From contig CAXXLC010000038.1 in the NCBI GenBank assembly GCA_963677345.2, forward strand, positions 232,580-296,579: a stretch of 64,000 nt of DNA, written 5' to 3'. Positions 55,285-63,856 of the stretch are shown one piece after another. Made by a program: the position numbers and the translations under genes. How positions within the stretch are numbered: position 1 is the first letter of the stretch; each line of letters starts with the position of its first letter. Origin of the DNA: Saccharicrinis sp963677345. GTDB lineage: Bacteria; Bacteroidota; Bacteroidia; Bacteroidales; Marinilabiliaceae. Under the pieces are notes generated by a model. It saw nothing but the letters and a program-made list of their open reading frames with translations, made no database searches and was not told where the DNA came from.

Positions 55285-56919
55285 ATGATTTTTAGGACAA
55301 ATAAACCATTGATATTTATTCTCTTACTGGGAATGTTTTTTTTAGGTCAAAATGATTCCCATGCACAATCATTTATTAATAAAGAAAATGATAATTACTA
55401 TAAATATGAAGTTGCATTAGATATCCTAAAGAAGATTGCTAATGCAAAAGGTGATAACAAACCTGTACCAATATTAAGGATAAGCACTAAAAAGAGGTTT
55501 GTAGCTGAATTTAAGCCAAATCAATCCAATAGTACTATAATTCTCGATGAATATCTTTATGATGTATGTGCTAGTTTTAAAGCTGATTCTCTTAATGCAT
55601 TAGCCTGTGTTATTGGTCATGAATTAGGACATTATTTCTTAAACCATAGTGGGGGATATGGTTATTCCAATACCAAACCATTTACACAAGAACATATGAA
55701 ACTGATTGAGCTAGAACGAAATGCTGATGAGTTTGGTGTTTTCTATGGTTTTTTGGCAGGTTTTAATACCACAACTATTTTACCTAAAGTACTTGATAAA
55801 ATATATGCTTCGTATAATTTGAATTCAGAATTAACCGGATACCCTACTCTTGATGAAAGAAAATATATTGCAGATAATTCTATAAAAAACACAACTGAAC
55901 TTGGGCATATTTTTACATTTGGAAAACTGCTATATGGGATTAATAAAGCAGAAGAAGCTGCAAATTGTTTTGAATATATCGTTCCACAGTTTCCTAGTAA
56001 AGAAATATATAACAACATTGGGGTTATATACCTGAGAGAATATATTTTGAAAGATTTCGAGGTGGATAGTATCAATAAATTTATATATCCCATCGAATTT
56101 GACCCTGAAACCAGACTTTTAAATAATGAACGCCTAAGGTCTTCTGATTTTGATTCTTGGATTCCCAAACTTGAAATTATTGCTGAATACTTTGTAAAAG
56201 CATTACAATTAGATGACAACTATGCTGATGCTTCAATAAATTTGGCAACTACTTACGTACTTATGGGTGACTACGATTCGGCCTCGGGATTAATTAATCA
56301 ACTAGAAAGGAAGTGTAATAGCAAAGGTAAGATTATTCCCGAATCAGCATTTTTAATTAGAGGTATCAGTAAAGCATTGGCTGGAAATTATTTGTTGGCA
56401 GGTGAAAACTTTAATCAGATAATTGTTGATAACCAAATTAATAGATACAATAAGCAAGTCTTGAATGCACTGCAAAATAAGGAAACTTCTTACTTTGATG
56501 ATTTCTATAATTGGGTTACTTCTTTTTTTAAGGAAGAAAAGGTAGGAGTTCCTAAATTCATTAGAAAGGAGAAAATAGGCGATATAGATATATATCGTAT
56601 TAAGTTTGATAATAGTTATGTTTATAAAGACCTGGATGGTTATGAAGATATTGCATACAAGGAATATAAAGATTATACAGTTTATTGTATTCTAAAGAAT
56701 AAAGGGGTAAAGTTCTCCATTATTCAGACTACCAATGAATATAAGGGAAAAACCGCTAAAGATTTATGCATAGGATTAAATGAAAGTAGAATTTTTAGTA
56801 GCTATGGTACTCCATCTCAAACATTAACCTTTAATAATGAAAAAATTCACACCTATTTCAAGGAGCAGATTTCATTTATAGTTGTGGATAATAGGATTGA
56901 AAAGTGGTTCGTTTGGTAA
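55285..56919 (+). CDS. Secreted M48-like metallopeptidase with TPR
   Basis: A 544-aa exported zinc peptidase. A signal peptide ends near DSHAQ. The zinc motif HELGHYFLNH lies at residues 112-121, with the third ligand block ELERNADEFG about 30 residues later, typical of M48. The C-terminal part contains TPR-like helices (YADASINLATTYVLMGDYDSA) and a beta-rich end. The frame is open from 55195, but the ATG at 55285 gives the signal peptide. It is the third M48-type peptidase in the window and lies next to the TPR-CHAT genes, convergent with them. Confidence 0.82.
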   Translation: MIFRTNKPLIFILLLGMFFLGQNDSHAQSFINKENDNYYKYEVALDILKKIANAKGDNKPVPILRISTKKRFVAEFKPNQSNSTIILDEYLYDVCASFKADSLNALACVIGHELGHYFLNHSGGYGYSNTKPFTQEHMKLIELERNADEFGVFYGFLAGFNTTTILPKVLDKIYASYNLNSELTGYPTLDERKYIADNSIKNTTELGHIFTFGKLLYGINKAEEAANCFEYIVPQFPSKEIYNNIGVIYLREYILKDFEVDSINKFIYPIEFDPETRLLNNERLRSSDFDSWIPKLEIIAEYFVKALQLDDNYADASINLATTYVLMGDYDSASGLINQLERKCNSKGKIIPESAFLIRGISKALAGNYLLAGENFNQIIVDNQINRYNKQVLNALQNKETSYFDDFYNWVTSFFKEEKVGVPKFIRKEKIGDIDIYRIKFDNSYVYKDLDGYEDIAYKEYKDYTVYCILKNKGVKFSIIQTTNEYKGKTAKDLCIGLNESRIFSSYGTPSQTLTFNNEKIHTYFKEQISFIVVDNRIEKWFVW

Positions 56920-56980
56920 TGAAGCCTTAAGGTGATGCTTCTAAAATAATTAGCTTAGTTCTCTATCGTATTATATCACA

Positions 56981-57763
56981 TTAATCTAACATTATAAAAC
57001 CAGCCCAGTAACGAGGGTATTGAAATTTTTCTCTACAACATTTTTGAGCATAAAGAAAAGCAGTACGCTTGTTACTGCCATCAAGTAACGACTTGTAAAA
57101 ATATTGCATAAAAAAGCTGCTGGCTCTGTCGTCAATTTCCCAAAGTGTTATAACGAGTGTTTGTACACCAGCCTGCTTAAAAGCTCTTTGTAATCCAAAT
57201 ACACCTTCACTGGAAATATCACCTAATCCGGTTTCACATGCGGATAAAACGACCATATCAGTATTATTAAAATCTAACATGCTAATTTCTTTAGCTGTTA
57301 AAATTCCATCTTCAAGTCCTTCTGGTATATTATTGCCCTGCCAAGCATTATTTCCTCCAGCAAGTAGTAAACCCGACCGTTCCATTGGTTCATTTTTTAA
57401 ACCTACGTTAGACCTGTAGCCTAATGGGGCTCTTTGAAAACGTCTTTTACGTATATCTATTTTTGGGAGGAAAAATCCATGAGTTGCAATGTGTAGAATA
57501 CCTATATTTTTACCCGATAATGATTTGAATGATTCTTCATTTCCATTGTTTCTAGTATAACTTGTTACCTGGTAATGATTTTGTATCAGAAGCGTTATTT
57601 TTTCAACCTCTTGCAAAGTTGCCGGAAGGTAATTAAAGCCAGACCTATTTGTATTATTATGTACATAGGCTCTCGATGTGTATAGCTTTGGAGTTGAAGA
57701 ATACTTCCTACCTTCTGCTAACATTATATCGTCATTAACATTATAATTTAGACCTCCGTACAA
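56981..57763 (-). CDS. CHAT-domain caspase-like protease part, split from the TPR part by a frameshift
   Basis: Carries the complete CHAT protease domain: His95 in HIATHGFF and Cys176 in LSACETGLGDI form the catalytic dyad, followed by GLQRAFKQAGVQTLVITLWEIDD. It opens only at a TTG inside what should be VLYGGLNYN, so it is not a stand-alone gene. Reading upstream in this frame gives KNKINKTAVLYGGLNYNV, which joins the upstream gene after its THKKK if one A of the A9 run at 57786-57794 is removed. The two ORFs are therefore one gene of about 1030 aa. Whether the shift is mutation, phase variation, transcriptional slippage or assembly error is open. Confidence 0.88.
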   Translation of the reverse strand: MYGGLNYNVNDDIMLAEGRKYSSTPKLYTSRAYVHNNTNRSGFNYLPATLQEVEKITLLIQNHYQVTSYTRNNGNEESFKSLSGKNIGILHIATHGFFLPKIDIRKRRFQRAPLGYRSNVGLKNEPMERSGLLLAGGNNAWQGNNIPEGLEDGILTAKEISMLDFNNTDMVVLSACETGLGDISSEGVFGLQRAFKQAGVQTLVITLWEIDDRASSFFMQYFYKSLLDGSNKRTAFLYAQKCCREKFQYPRYWAGFIMLD

Positions 57764-57776
57764 AACAGCAGTTTTA

Positions 57777-60047
57777 TTAATCTTGTTTTTTTTTATGGGT
57801 GACTAATTCTTTGGTAGAGGATAATCTGTATAATGAATAGCTATTACCTAATGTTATAGTATCATTTATTGCTATGTTTTCTATGGCTATTTTGTACAGA
57901 AGTCCTGATGCAGAGAAATATACCTTTTCATCCTTTTTGATATACTCTTCCAAGGGATTCCATATTAACTGCTTTATTTTTTTCCCTGTTGAGCCATTGG
58001 AATACATATTATCAGGTTTATCCTTGAGCCAATATTGCAGCTCTTCTTTATTGCATAGAGAAATCATCTTAGGGGCAGCCCAATTTTTACGAAGTAAAAG
58101 AGCTGCATATTTTATAGTATCGTTTAAAGTTGGGTATTCTATAAACTCAATTGCAACTTCATTTTCTTTAAGCTTCTGTTGAACATCTTTCCATGATATT
58201 TTCAGGTTATTAGTATATTCCCCATATTCTGTAGAAAGCTTAACTAATTCTGTTTCTTTGTTTTGAATAATATTCTGCAAGGAATCCAGAATTTGATAAC
58301 GTTCTTTTATTGGCTGCTCTTGAATTTTTTGAGCCTGAAGTTTTATGGTCTTTAGATTATCGTATTTAGCAATTATTTCTGACGAACCTTTTTCTTGTAT
58401 TAGTTCATCAAACTCCCGTGTGGTGTTTAATAATAATCCTTTAATAAATAAGGCAGAATTGTAAATTTCTCCTGAATATTTCGGTTTGTTTTGCCCTAGG
58501 AAAAAGGGAACATATTCAAAACTAAAGGAGTGTTTATCCAAGAAGTGTCTTCTTTGACTTTCTGGTAATGAGGAGAAAAAAGTTATTATTCTATGCTTGG
58601 TTCTATTGTAATATTCAGAATAATGTACTGATGAAGAATCAAGTTGTCCTACATTAAATTCTGTAATGGCTAAATTAATCAGACTAACCAAATAGTCAGG
58701 ATGATTTTGCCCTAATAATCTCTTTCTTTTATCTACTATTTCAGTATCAATTTTTAAAGCTTCTTCGTAATCTTTCAGTTCTGTATAGTTAAGTGCTATA
58801 TTATTTAAAACCATTAGATAATCAGGATGATTTTCACCCCAAAGTTCTTTCCCTTTTTTAGCTAAGTTAATTGCAATCTCAAGCGACTTTTTGTAATCTC
58901 CTAAATCATAGTATGTAAGACAAAGATTATTTAAGGTTGTTAAGTATGAGGAATGGTTTTCACCTAAAAGATTTTTTTGGTTCTCAGATATTTTTAAAAG
59001 AATTTCAAGAGCCTTTGGGTAATCTCCCTTTTGAGAATAAATATTAGCCAAATTATTTAAGTTCATTAAATAGTCCAGATGATTTTCCCCTAATTGTTTC
59101 TTTTGCTTTTCTACTACATTGATATTTATATCTAATGCAGTTTCATACTTCCCTATGTATGCATAAGTCTGAGCAAGATTAACTAGGGTTTTTAAATAAA
59201 CTGGATGATTTTCTCCTAAAAGTTTTTTTTGTCTTTCGGATACTTCTGATAGAATTTTAAAAGCATTTTGGTAATCTCCTAATTTAGAGTATACTTTAGC
59301 TAAATTTTTTAAGCACATTAAATATTCAGGATGATTTACACCTTGTATTTCTTTTCTTTTTGTTGCTTCAATAATATTTGTTTCTAAGGCTTTGTTATAG
59401 TCACCTAGTTCAGAATAAGTCCCTGCTAGTTTGTTTAGACTTATTAGGTATTCAAAACTGTTTTCTCCTAAAATTTCGTTTTGCTCTTCTGCTAATATTA
59501 AAATTACATCTAAAGCCTTTATGTAATCTCTTAGTCCTAAATAAGATTCATGCATCATAAATAGAACATTAAAAATGCTAGGATATTTTCTGATATTGGG
59601 TTTCTTATTTTTCAGAGCCTGGTGTAAAATATCCAGGTATTCTAATTGCTTATTGTAGTTCTTACATTTCCCATTTAAAAATTGAGCGGTTATTAAAATA
59701 GTGTAATCAACAACAGTCTGGTCTTTGTGTTTCAGAATATCTCCTGATTTAATGTACTTATCGACATATAGATTTACTTTCTCGCAGTCAAAATTACTAT
59801 TGTCTTTATGATAGTAGTAATCATGTATCCTGCATACTGTTATCGAATAATACCATCCATCTAAACCTTCTACTTTAAGTTCTTTTTCAAGTTCATATAT
59901 AATCGCATCTTGGTCGTTATCAGTATGTTTATTTGATTCTTTTACAGTAGTGTCTTCATACTCTTTATTCTGAGAAAACAGCGGAGCTGCTGTTACCAGA
60001 AGTATTAATAAATGTGTAAATAGAGTTTTTACCCGAACTAAAAGCAT
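57777..60047 (-). CDS. TPR part of a TPR-CHAT protein (frameshifted 3' end)
   Basis: Signal-like N-terminus (LLVRVKTLFTHLLILLVTAAPLFSQ), so the product is probably exported or membrane-anchored. Residues about 195-490 hold around eight 42-residue tetratricopeptide repeats of the kinesin-light-chain/NLR-associated type (LGENHPDYL..LNNLA..Y..LGDY..AL). Next comes a linker helix block and the start of the CHAT scaffold (residues about 600-745, ending LYRLSSTKELVTHKKK). The frame stops 27 bases after the A9 run; the CHAT dyad is in the following ORF. TPRs probably sense a partner that unlocks the protease. It is divergent from a sigma factor gene. Confidence 0.87.
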   Translation of the reverse strand: MLLVRVKTLFTHLLILLVTAAPLFSQNKEYEDTTVKESNKHTDNDQDAIIYELEKELKVEGLDGWYYSITVCRIHDYYYHKDNSNFDCEKVNLYVDKYIKSGDILKHKDQTVVDYTILITAQFLNGKCKNYNKQLEYLDILHQALKNKKPNIRKYPSIFNVLFMMHESYLGLRDYIKALDVILILAEEQNEILGENSFEYLISLNKLAGTYSELGDYNKALETNIIEATKRKEIQGVNHPEYLMCLKNLAKVYSKLGDYQNAFKILSEVSERQKKLLGENHPVYLKTLVNLAQTYAYIGKYETALDININVVEKQKKQLGENHLDYLMNLNNLANIYSQKGDYPKALEILLKISENQKNLLGENHSSYLTTLNNLCLTYYDLGDYKKSLEIAINLAKKGKELWGENHPDYLMVLNNIALNYTELKDYEEALKIDTEIVDKRKRLLGQNHPDYLVSLINLAITEFNVGQLDSSSVHYSEYYNRTKHRIITFFSSLPESQRRHFLDKHSFSFEYVPFFLGQNKPKYSGEIYNSALFIKGLLLNTTREFDELIQEKGSSEIIAKYDNLKTIKLQAQKIQEQPIKERYQILDSLQNIIQNKETELVKLSTEYGEYTNNLKISWKDVQQKLKENEVAIEFIEYPTLNDTIKYAALLLRKNWAAPKMISLCNKEELQYWLKDKPDNMYSNGSTGKKIKQLIWNPLEEYIKKDEKVYFSASGLLYKIAIENIAINDTITLGNSYSLYRLSSTKELVTHKKKQD

Positions 60048-60306
60048 TTGTTTAGATTATTTTCAATACAAATATAATATCCAATACGAAAATTGATGTA
60101 TTTTGTTTTTTCTCCTTTTTTACAAATGTGGCGGTTGATATTTCGGTGAAAATCTAATTCTAAAGGTGATATTTTATTCCCTTTGATATAAGAGTATGGA
60201 AACATTTAATACTACTAATTGTGAGCCATTTTAACTATGAGTTCAATTTCGGGTGTTATTAGAGGATATAACATCATATTAATGGGGATATCAATTTTGC
60301 GCAGTT
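60048..60306. other. Divergent intergenic region of the TPR-CHAT/sigma locus
   Basis: About 260 gene-free bases. On the minus strand, 60069-60076 reads TATATTTG, fitting a -7 element 22 bases upstream of the TPR-CHAT start. No hairpin or ORF is convincing. Confidence 0.45.
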
Positions 60307-60336
60307 TTGATTGTTTGTGCTGTTGCGTTATATTTG
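60307..60336 (+). promoter_or_regulatory. Promoter of the sigma/anti-sigma pair
   Basis: TTG at 60307-60309, 19-base spacer, TATATTTG at 60329-60336: both elements fit the Bacteroidota house-keeping promoter consensus, 37 bases before the sigma factor start codon. Confidence 0.55.
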
Positions 60337-60373
60337 ATTAATTATCAAAAATAATGACAATATCTTGCAATTA

Positions 60374-60952
60374 ATGAGCAATACAAAATATGAAGGCGGT
60401 GACCAACAGCTACTTTTGGATATTAAGTCCAGCAAAAATGAAGCTTGGAAATATATGTATCTTCAATATCAACCGATGGTAATTGGTATTGCCATTAAAA
60501 ACAGTGGAGGTGTTGACCAAGGTGAGGATCTTTTTCAGGAAACGCTTATAGATTTTAGGCAGAATATTATACAAGATAAAGTGCGTGATGGGAGCAACAT
60601 TAAAAATTATATCTATACCATTGCATTAAACCGATGGCGAGTTTCTTTGCGTAAGAAAGGTATTGAACAACCTAGTGAAATTATTGATGATAAACTATTT
60701 GATGATTCAGTAGATATTTCATTTGATGAAAATGAATATGATATACTTGAAGAGCTAAAATTGGTACTAGAAAAAATAAGTGATGATTGTAAAAAGCTGA
60801 TTGCTGAAAAATATTCTATGATTAAAAAGAGTATGGTGGAAATAGCAAATTTATTGGGTTATAACGACAGCAGAGCAGCTACTGTTAAACTCAATAAATG
60901 CATGACAAAAGCCCGTGAGTTAGGAAAAGAGGTGTTAAGGAGTAAAGAATAA
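60374..60952 (+). CDS. ECF-type RNA polymerase sigma factor
   Basis: A 192-aa sigma-70 family protein. Region 2 lies at about residues 20-95, with DLFQETLIDF and NYIYTIALNRWRVSLRKKG (the -10-melting helix), and region 4 at about 125-180, a helix-turn-helix MIKKSMVEIANLLGYNDSRAATVKLNKC. It lacks regions 1 and 3, as in ECF sigma factors. The ATG at 60374 is preferred over a TTG at 60365. It starts a two-gene unit: its stop is 5 bases before the membrane protein, an anti-sigma arrangement. It is divergent from the TPR-CHAT gene. Confidence 0.88.
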   Translation: MSNTKYEGGDQQLLLDIKSSKNEAWKYMYLQYQPMVIGIAIKNSGGVDQGEDLFQETLIDFRQNIIQDKVRDGSNIKNYIYTIALNRWRVSLRKKGIEQPSEIIDDKLFDDSVDISFDENEYDILEELKLVLEKISDDCKKLIAEKYSMIKKSMVEIANLLGYNDSRAATVKLNKCMTKARELGKEVLRSKE

Positions 60953-60957
60953 TAAAG

Positions 60958-61755
60958 ATGGAAACTACAGAATATATTAATTCATTCCTAGAAGGGAAAC
61001 TTTCTCCTGATGAGCTGATTGAATTTGAAAAGAAACGAATAAATAACAAAGAATTTTGTCTGGAGGTAGATGCTCAAATCAAGATTTACGAGGTGGCAGA
61101 TAGAGCAAAAATAAAGAGTAACCTAAAGGAAGTGGAGGAAGATTTGTTCCATGATAAGACTTACTTGATTGATTCCTATATCAATGGGAATATACAGGGA
61201 GATTTTAAATATTACTTTGATGCTCGTATAGAGATAGATGATGATTTCAGGCTCGAAATTGAAAGTCAAAAAGAAATACGTAAAAATATGGAAAGGTCAT
61301 CCATTAAAGAGCAATTGAAGGGTGTAGAAACTGATATTTACTCAAATAGGAATACACCAAAAAAAAGGATTTTAAAGTTAATTGTTACCTATTCGTCTAT
61401 TGCAGCAATCTTAATTATTGGCTTTTTTGTAATTAAAAATTCGACTTCTAATATAGAGTTGCTTTCACAGTGCAATATCTATGTGATTGGTTCTTCCGGT
61501 AGTATGGGCTTTGTAGGAACGGATAGCTTATTTGTTGATATAAAAGTTTATGCTGATAATGTTAATGGTTTGGAATATGAATTCCAGAACAAGGAACTAA
61601 AGATTTATATTCCAGTGGGGGCTGAATTTGATACAAAACAAGAAATTAAACTGGAGTTTAATTCCACAGAAGATATTCCTTATATCTTAGAGTTTAATAG
61701 ACAGGTTTATAATATTGATATTACAAAAAATCGCAAGATGTTAGAACCTAAATAA
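60958..61755 (+). CDS. Putative membrane anti-sigma factor with duplicated N-terminal domain
   Basis: A 265-aa single-helix membrane protein (helix about residues 138-160, LIVTYSSIAAILIIGFFVI). The cytosolic part is two copies of the same ~60-residue helical module: residues about 5-65 and 72-128 align on the pattern I.(S)..(I/L).G......F...I.....F.LE...Q..I...........K..L..VE.D(I/L). The periplasmic part is a small beta domain. This topology and the 5-base spacing to the sigma gene fit a regulator that holds the sigma factor at the membrane. It lacks the zinc-binding HxxxCxxC motif of classical anti-sigma factors, so identification rests on context and topology. Confidence 0.65.
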   Translation: METTEYINSFLEGKLSPDELIEFEKKRINNKEFCLEVDAQIKIYEVADRAKIKSNLKEVEEDLFHDKTYLIDSYINGNIQGDFKYYFDARIEIDDDFRLEIESQKEIRKNMERSSIKEQLKGVETDIYSNRNTPKKRILKLIVTYSSIAAILIIGFFVIKNSTSNIELLSQCNIYVIGSSGSMGFVGTDSLFVDIKVYADNVNGLEYEFQNKELKIYIPVGAEFDTKQEIKLEFNSTEDIPYILEFNRQVYNIDITKNRKMLEPK

Positions 61756-61880
61756 GAGTACTTCATTTACTTGGGAGTTATTAGGAAATATACAACTCTT
61801 GCTAGACAAAACTTCTGATAGAATTAAATCAAAACTATTTTTTCGTCAAATTTAATGTAGTGATCATTTTATTAAATTCA

Positions 61881-62465
61881 TCAAAAAAAAGGTGCTTTCA
61901 GGTTCATCGTTTCGTTAGAGTACGGATGTTTTATGCTTAGTCTTTCGGCGTGCAGAAGCATCGTTGTCATATTCCATTTCTCTTTAAAAAGTTTGTTTTG
62001 TTTGTTGCATCCATGAGGACGATCGCCTATAATAGGGTGTCGTAAATGATTTAAATGCTTTCGTATTTGATGCATTCTTCCTGTTTTAGGATAAGCTTCA
62101 ATTAGCGAGTACCTTGAAGTACTAAATTTTCCCATAGGAATATTTAATTCAGTTCGCATTAATGTTTTAAAGGAGGTTATTGCTTCCTGCACTATCCCTC
62201 GATCGTTGGTTAAAGGGTAATTCACAATGATATCATTCGGAAAATAACCACGAACAATAGCTACATATGACTTTTGAGTGGCACTATCTTCTAATTGTCG
62301 TTGTATTTTTTGAGCCGATTCACTACTTAAACCAAATAGCAATAATCCTGATGTTTTACGATCTAAGCGGTGCACCGGAAAAACTTTTTTGTGAATCTGA
62401 TCCCTGAGTTTTTGCATGGCAAATTCTTCTGCATCAGCAGCTATTGAACTACGGTGAACTAATAA
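61881..62465 (-). pseudogene. truC: TruC-like tRNA pseudouridine synthase, 5' end removed by IS110 element
   Basis: RluA-family enzyme that modifies U65 of tRNA in E. coli. The catalytic segment VHRLDRKTSGLLLFGL, with the active Asp, and the conserved RMHQIRKHL are present. Read past the internal ATG at 62417 the frame continues LLVHRSSIAADAEEFAMQKLR, the known TruC N-terminal region, then breaks at about 62465 where the transposase side begins. The first ~15 residues (EYL.INKP-type segment) are missing and an in-frame TAA lies just upstream. The remaining ORF could still start at 62417 as a 178-aa protein, but the lost N-terminus makes it probably inactive. Confidence 0.8.
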
Positions 62466-62482
62466 CCTACCTTATACATAAT

Positions 62483-63856
62483 TTACGCAACTTCCTTTAG
62501 CTGAGAAAGTTGATTTTCTAGGAATTTAATACGTTTTTCTTTAAAAGCATTCTGATTCTTTTCAAATAATTCGATATTAAATTCCTGTTTTCTTATTACC
62601 ATGTTATAATAGACTATTGCAATTTTTCTTGCCATTGCACATTGAGCAGCTTTAGGCCCCATTCTAGATTTCAATCTTCTATAATAGTCACCAAAAGCAT
62701 TTTTACTATGATGAAGACTATTTGCTGCATGAATAAGTGCTTTTTTTACCATATGTCTTTTTTTAGGTAAATGACTGCTAATTATTTTCCCTCCTGATAT
62801 TTTATTATTAGGTGCTAAACCTATCCAGGATATAAATCTATTAGATGTAGGAAAGCACGATAAATCACTTCCTATTTCAGAAAACAAAGTCAATGCAGTA
62901 TCATCACTAAAGCCATATATTTCATTTACATCTACTCCTAATATCTTTTTTAGATAAGGTTGAACACTAAAGTTTAATTGATTTTTGCGAGTCTTTTTTT
63001 TAATGAATTCCTGTTTTAAATTGGTAATATCTCCTTCAGTATATTTTGCTGTAATAATTTCTAATTGTTCTTGAATTTTGATGTCACATTCTGCTGTTAA
63101 ATTTTGAAGAAAATAATAATATTCAGTTGCCTGTTTAAGTTCAAAGAGACATTCTTCTCTCCAAACACCATCTAAGGCTTTTAGAATATCTTCTCTGGGG
63201 GCTTTTACTCTTCGATGCACAAGTTTAACCAATTCTTTTGGCTCTCGCTCTCCTGCATTTATTGCTGATATTATTTTTAGACCGCTGTCTGTTGTTAATT
63301 CACTTAATACCATATTTAATTTTATATTCATAGTATTAAGAGACTTGGTCATTTTATTAATAGCTATTGTTTTACTACTATTCAAACTCTTTCGATGTCG
63401 AACCAATTCGCGTAATGTACGAACTTGTTCCTGTGGTTGAAAGCTATTTGTTAATAAACCACAAGTGTGCAACCGCATTATCCAATGAGCATCATCTTCA
63501 TCTGTCTTTTTCCCAGTCACATTTTTGACATGACGAGAGTTTACTAAAAATACTTCAAAACCAAACTCCTGTAAAACTACAAACAATTGTTTCCAGTAAA
63601 CACCGGTACTTTCCATTGCAACACTTGTAATTTGACACTGCTTTAACCATTTAGCTATATCTTTTAAATCACAAGTAAAAGCGCCAAATGTTTTGATTGG
63701 TGTTTTATCTCTATCCTCGGGAACACTTACAACATAATCTTTACTTGATATATCAATTCCCGCAGCATTAGGGTTTATAATAGAAAACGTATTAACATTT
63801 TGCTTTTTTTTCTTAACGTACTTTTTCTCGTTGTTCTTTTTTGTAGTTTTAGACAT
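62483..63856 (-). CDS. IS110-family transposase (DEDD recombinase)
   Basis: 457-aa recombinase that inserts the IS guided by its own RNA. The N-terminal RuvC-like DEDD domain has Asp35 (AAGIDISSKDYVV), Glu82 (VAMESTGVYWKQL), Asp119 and Asp122 (KKTDEDDAHWI). The C-terminal Tnp_20 domain has FSEIGSDLSCFPTSNRFISW, GLAPNNKISGGK with the serine-rich ISSHLPKKRH, and ends in a basic coiled coil. A Lys-rich N-terminal extension of about 20 residues is unusual. It appears intact, so the element may still be mobile. A match to IS1111 cannot be excluded, but the long end is upstream of the gene as in IS110 proper. Confidence 0.93.
   Translation of the reverse strand: MSKTTKKNNEKKYVKKKKQNVNTFSIINPNAAGIDISSKDYVVSVPEDRDKTPIKTFGAFTCDLKDIAKWLKQCQITSVAMESTGVYWKQLFVVLQEFGFEVFLVNSRHVKNVTGKKTDEDDAHWIMRLHTCGLLTNSFQPQEQVRTLRELVRHRKSLNSSKTIAINKMTKSLNTMNIKLNMVLSELTTDSGLKIISAINAGEREPKELVKLVHRRVKAPREDILKALDGVWREECLFELKQATEYYYFLQNLTAECDIKIQEQLEIITAKYTEGDITNLKQEFIKKKTRKNQLNFSVQPYLKKILGVDVNEIYGFSDDTALTLFSEIGSDLSCFPTSNRFISWIGLAPNNKISGGKIISSHLPKKRHMVKKALIHAANSLHHSKNAFGDYYRRLKSRMGPKAAQCAMARKIAIVYYNMVIRKQEFNIELFEKNQNAFKEKRIKFLENQLSQLKEVA

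Noticed and set aside
55743..56219. 158-aa ORF antisense to the M48-like peptidase
   Set aside because: Shadow ORF inside a gene with clear zinc motif and signal peptide.
57777..60047. TPR gene as a free-standing gene with a separate CHAT gene
   Set aside because: The CHAT ORF has only a TTG start inside a conserved strand, and one base removed from the A9 run fuses the two frames perfectly.
60374..61755. Type III-E CRISPR-Cas (Craspase) locus
   Set aside because: The TPR-CHAT/sigma pairing is similar, but no Cas7-11, Cas1, Csx29/30/31 sequence or repeat array is seen.
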